Source: Porticoccaceae bacterium UBA1117
Lineage (GTDB): Bacteria > Pseudomonadota > Gammaproteobacteria > Pseudomonadales > Porticoccaceae
Length of the DNA: 5,834 nucleotides
NCBI GenBank assembly: GCA_002313335.1
Contig: DCBC01000127.1
Coordinates: 1,363 to 7,196 of the forward strand
Direction of reading: 5' to 3'
The translations under genes and the position numbers were made by a program. A model generated the notes under the pieces. It did no database searches and had not been told where the DNA came from. It saw only the letters and a program-made list of their open reading frames with translations. Positions 4,993-5,834 of the stretch are shown piece by piece (the first letter of the stretch is position 1; every line of letters begins with the position of its first letter).

Positions 4993-5834
4993 GTGACCAT
5001 AACAACGGCAATTTTAGACATTAATGATCAATCTCTAATGATCACCACTGACCTTGAGCGGTCCTTTAGTGAATGTGGCTTTGCACAGTTATCAAACAAG
5101 GGAATCACCTGTGGCGCAGATGCCTATGCTATGCATTGGCAGGTACCTCAGTCGAGCTTTAATGATTACTGGAGACGTTTAAACCAACTACCCCTGCCCA
5201 ACAAACAGCAGTGGGCTCGGCATAATGCAGATATAGCCTTTGCCCAACTCCAACAAATGCTACTAGCAGCAGGCTCACCTGAACGGCTTATTTTGAGTGT
5301 CCCCGCAAGTTTTAGCGACCCGCAGTTGGCACTTTTAGTCGGTTTGTTAAATGCGACTTCAACCACATTACTAGGTGTTATAGATAGCGGATTATTGGCG
5401 GCTCTGGCGATCACAGAAGATAGCTGGGTAGTAGAGTTACAACTCCATCAAACAGTGCTGAGTTTGGTGCGCTATGAACATAGCAATGGTCAAACTAACC
5501 TTTCAGTTGGCCAACAAGAAATTATTGCAGATTTAGGCATTTTGCAAATTCATAATACTATTGCTAAACACATTAGTGACCGGCTTATAAAACAATACCG
5601 CTACGACCCACTGCACAGTTCTTCTGGCGAGCAGGACATTTATAATAAAATGGCGGGCTGGTTGTCAGGTCTAGTGACTCATGGCGAAATTATTATCATG
5701 GTAAGAAGTCCTAGTGGTGATCTCTCGCTGACGCTATATAAAGATGAAATTATAGCCTTACTCAAACGTCGTCTTGGCCATTTAGACAGAGTTCTTAGCA
5801 CCTCGTCAGACACAAGCATAGTCTTCGCTGAGAG
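4993..5834 (+). CDS. Hsp70/actin-fold-like protein with degenerate nucleotide-binding motifs (3' truncated by window edge)
   Basis: An open frame runs from GTG 4993 to the right edge, giving 280 residues without a stop. An in-frame TAA at 4978 makes GTG the first canonical start. A later in-frame ATG (5038, residue 16) would remove the opening strand AILDINDQSL, which sits where Hsp70 proteins have their first phosphate loop. Residues about 98-137 (RLILSVPASFSDPQ, then GVIDSGLLAAL) strongly recall the Hsp70 VPAYFNDxQR segment and the following NEPTAAAL helix. The two glycine-rich phosphate loops of a working Hsp70 (DLGTTNS and DLGGGT) are missing: the matching places read DINDQSL (9-15) and VVELQLHQTVLSL (146-158). 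A segment YRYDPLHSSSGEQDIY (202-217) and GWLSGL (222-227) looks like a family-specific motif. There is no signal peptide, so it is probably cytoplasmic. With only 8 bp to the channel gene, it may act on that channel. I recall Hsp70-like genes beside such channels in gammaproteobacteria, but this is memory and not a search. Confidence 0.78.
   Translation, partial: MTITTAILDINDQSLMITTDLERSFSECGFAQLSNKGITCGADAYAMHWQVPQSSFNDYWRRLNQLPLPNKQQWARHNADIAFAQLQQMLLAAGSPERLILSVPASFSDPQLALLVGLLNATSTTLLGVIDSGLLAALAITEDSWVVELQLHQTVLSLVRYEHSNGQTNLSVGQQEIIADLGILQIHNTIAKHISDRLIKQYRYDPLHSSSGEQDIYNKMAGWLSGLVTHGEIIIMVRSPSGDLSLTLYKDEIIALLKRRLGHLDRVLSTSSDTSIVFAE

Noticed and set aside
5166..5414. Minus-strand open frame opposite the Hsp70-like gene
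   Set aside because: The plus-strand frame stays open for 842 bases and carries the VPASF region; the minus frame is a shadow.

Overview
The window reads as one head-to-tail block of six genes, all on the + strand, with no RNA gene, mobile element, CRISPR array or strand switch. Protein style, moderate base composition (slightly AT-rich by eye) and weak or absent Shine-Dalgarno sites at several non-ATG starts suggest a Gram-negative bacterium. A marine gammaproteobacterium is my best guess, inferred from remembered similarity of this gene set and not from a search.

Layout: (1) 1-278, the C-terminal end of a small exported or lipoprotein-like protein cut by the left edge. (2) 287-1708, an inner-membrane-anchored protein with TPR-like helical repeats and a small beta-rich C-terminal domain, TTG start. 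(3) 1709-1836, the only sizeable gap (128 bp), with a possible -10 element. (4) 1837-3915, a membrane-anchored periplasmic protein with five PEGA-like repeats and a C-terminal SUMF1/FGE-sulfatase fold that lacks the catalytic cysteine pair. (5) 3912-4157, a small secreted acidic, Pro-rich protein that overlaps gene 4 by 4 bp. (6) 4178-4984, a MotA/TolQ/ExbB-family proton channel subunit. (7) 4993 to the right edge, the N-terminal 280 residues of an Hsp70/actin-fold-like protein whose nucleotide-binding loops look degenerate.

The spacings (8 bp, 128 bp, -4 bp, 20 bp, 8 bp) indicate one or two operons. The proteins fit a cell-envelope assembly: a putative pmf-using channel in the inner membrane, a cytoplasmic Hsp70-like partner, two membrane-anchored periplasmic proteins built from protein- or cell-wall-interaction modules (TPR, PEGA, SUMF1 fold), one small periplasmic acidic protein, and perhaps an outer-membrane lipoprotein. 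I know of no characterised system with exactly this composition, so the cluster as a whole is the main object of interest. Its function cannot be told from sequence alone, and a TolR/ExbD/MotB-type partner is not visible in the window.
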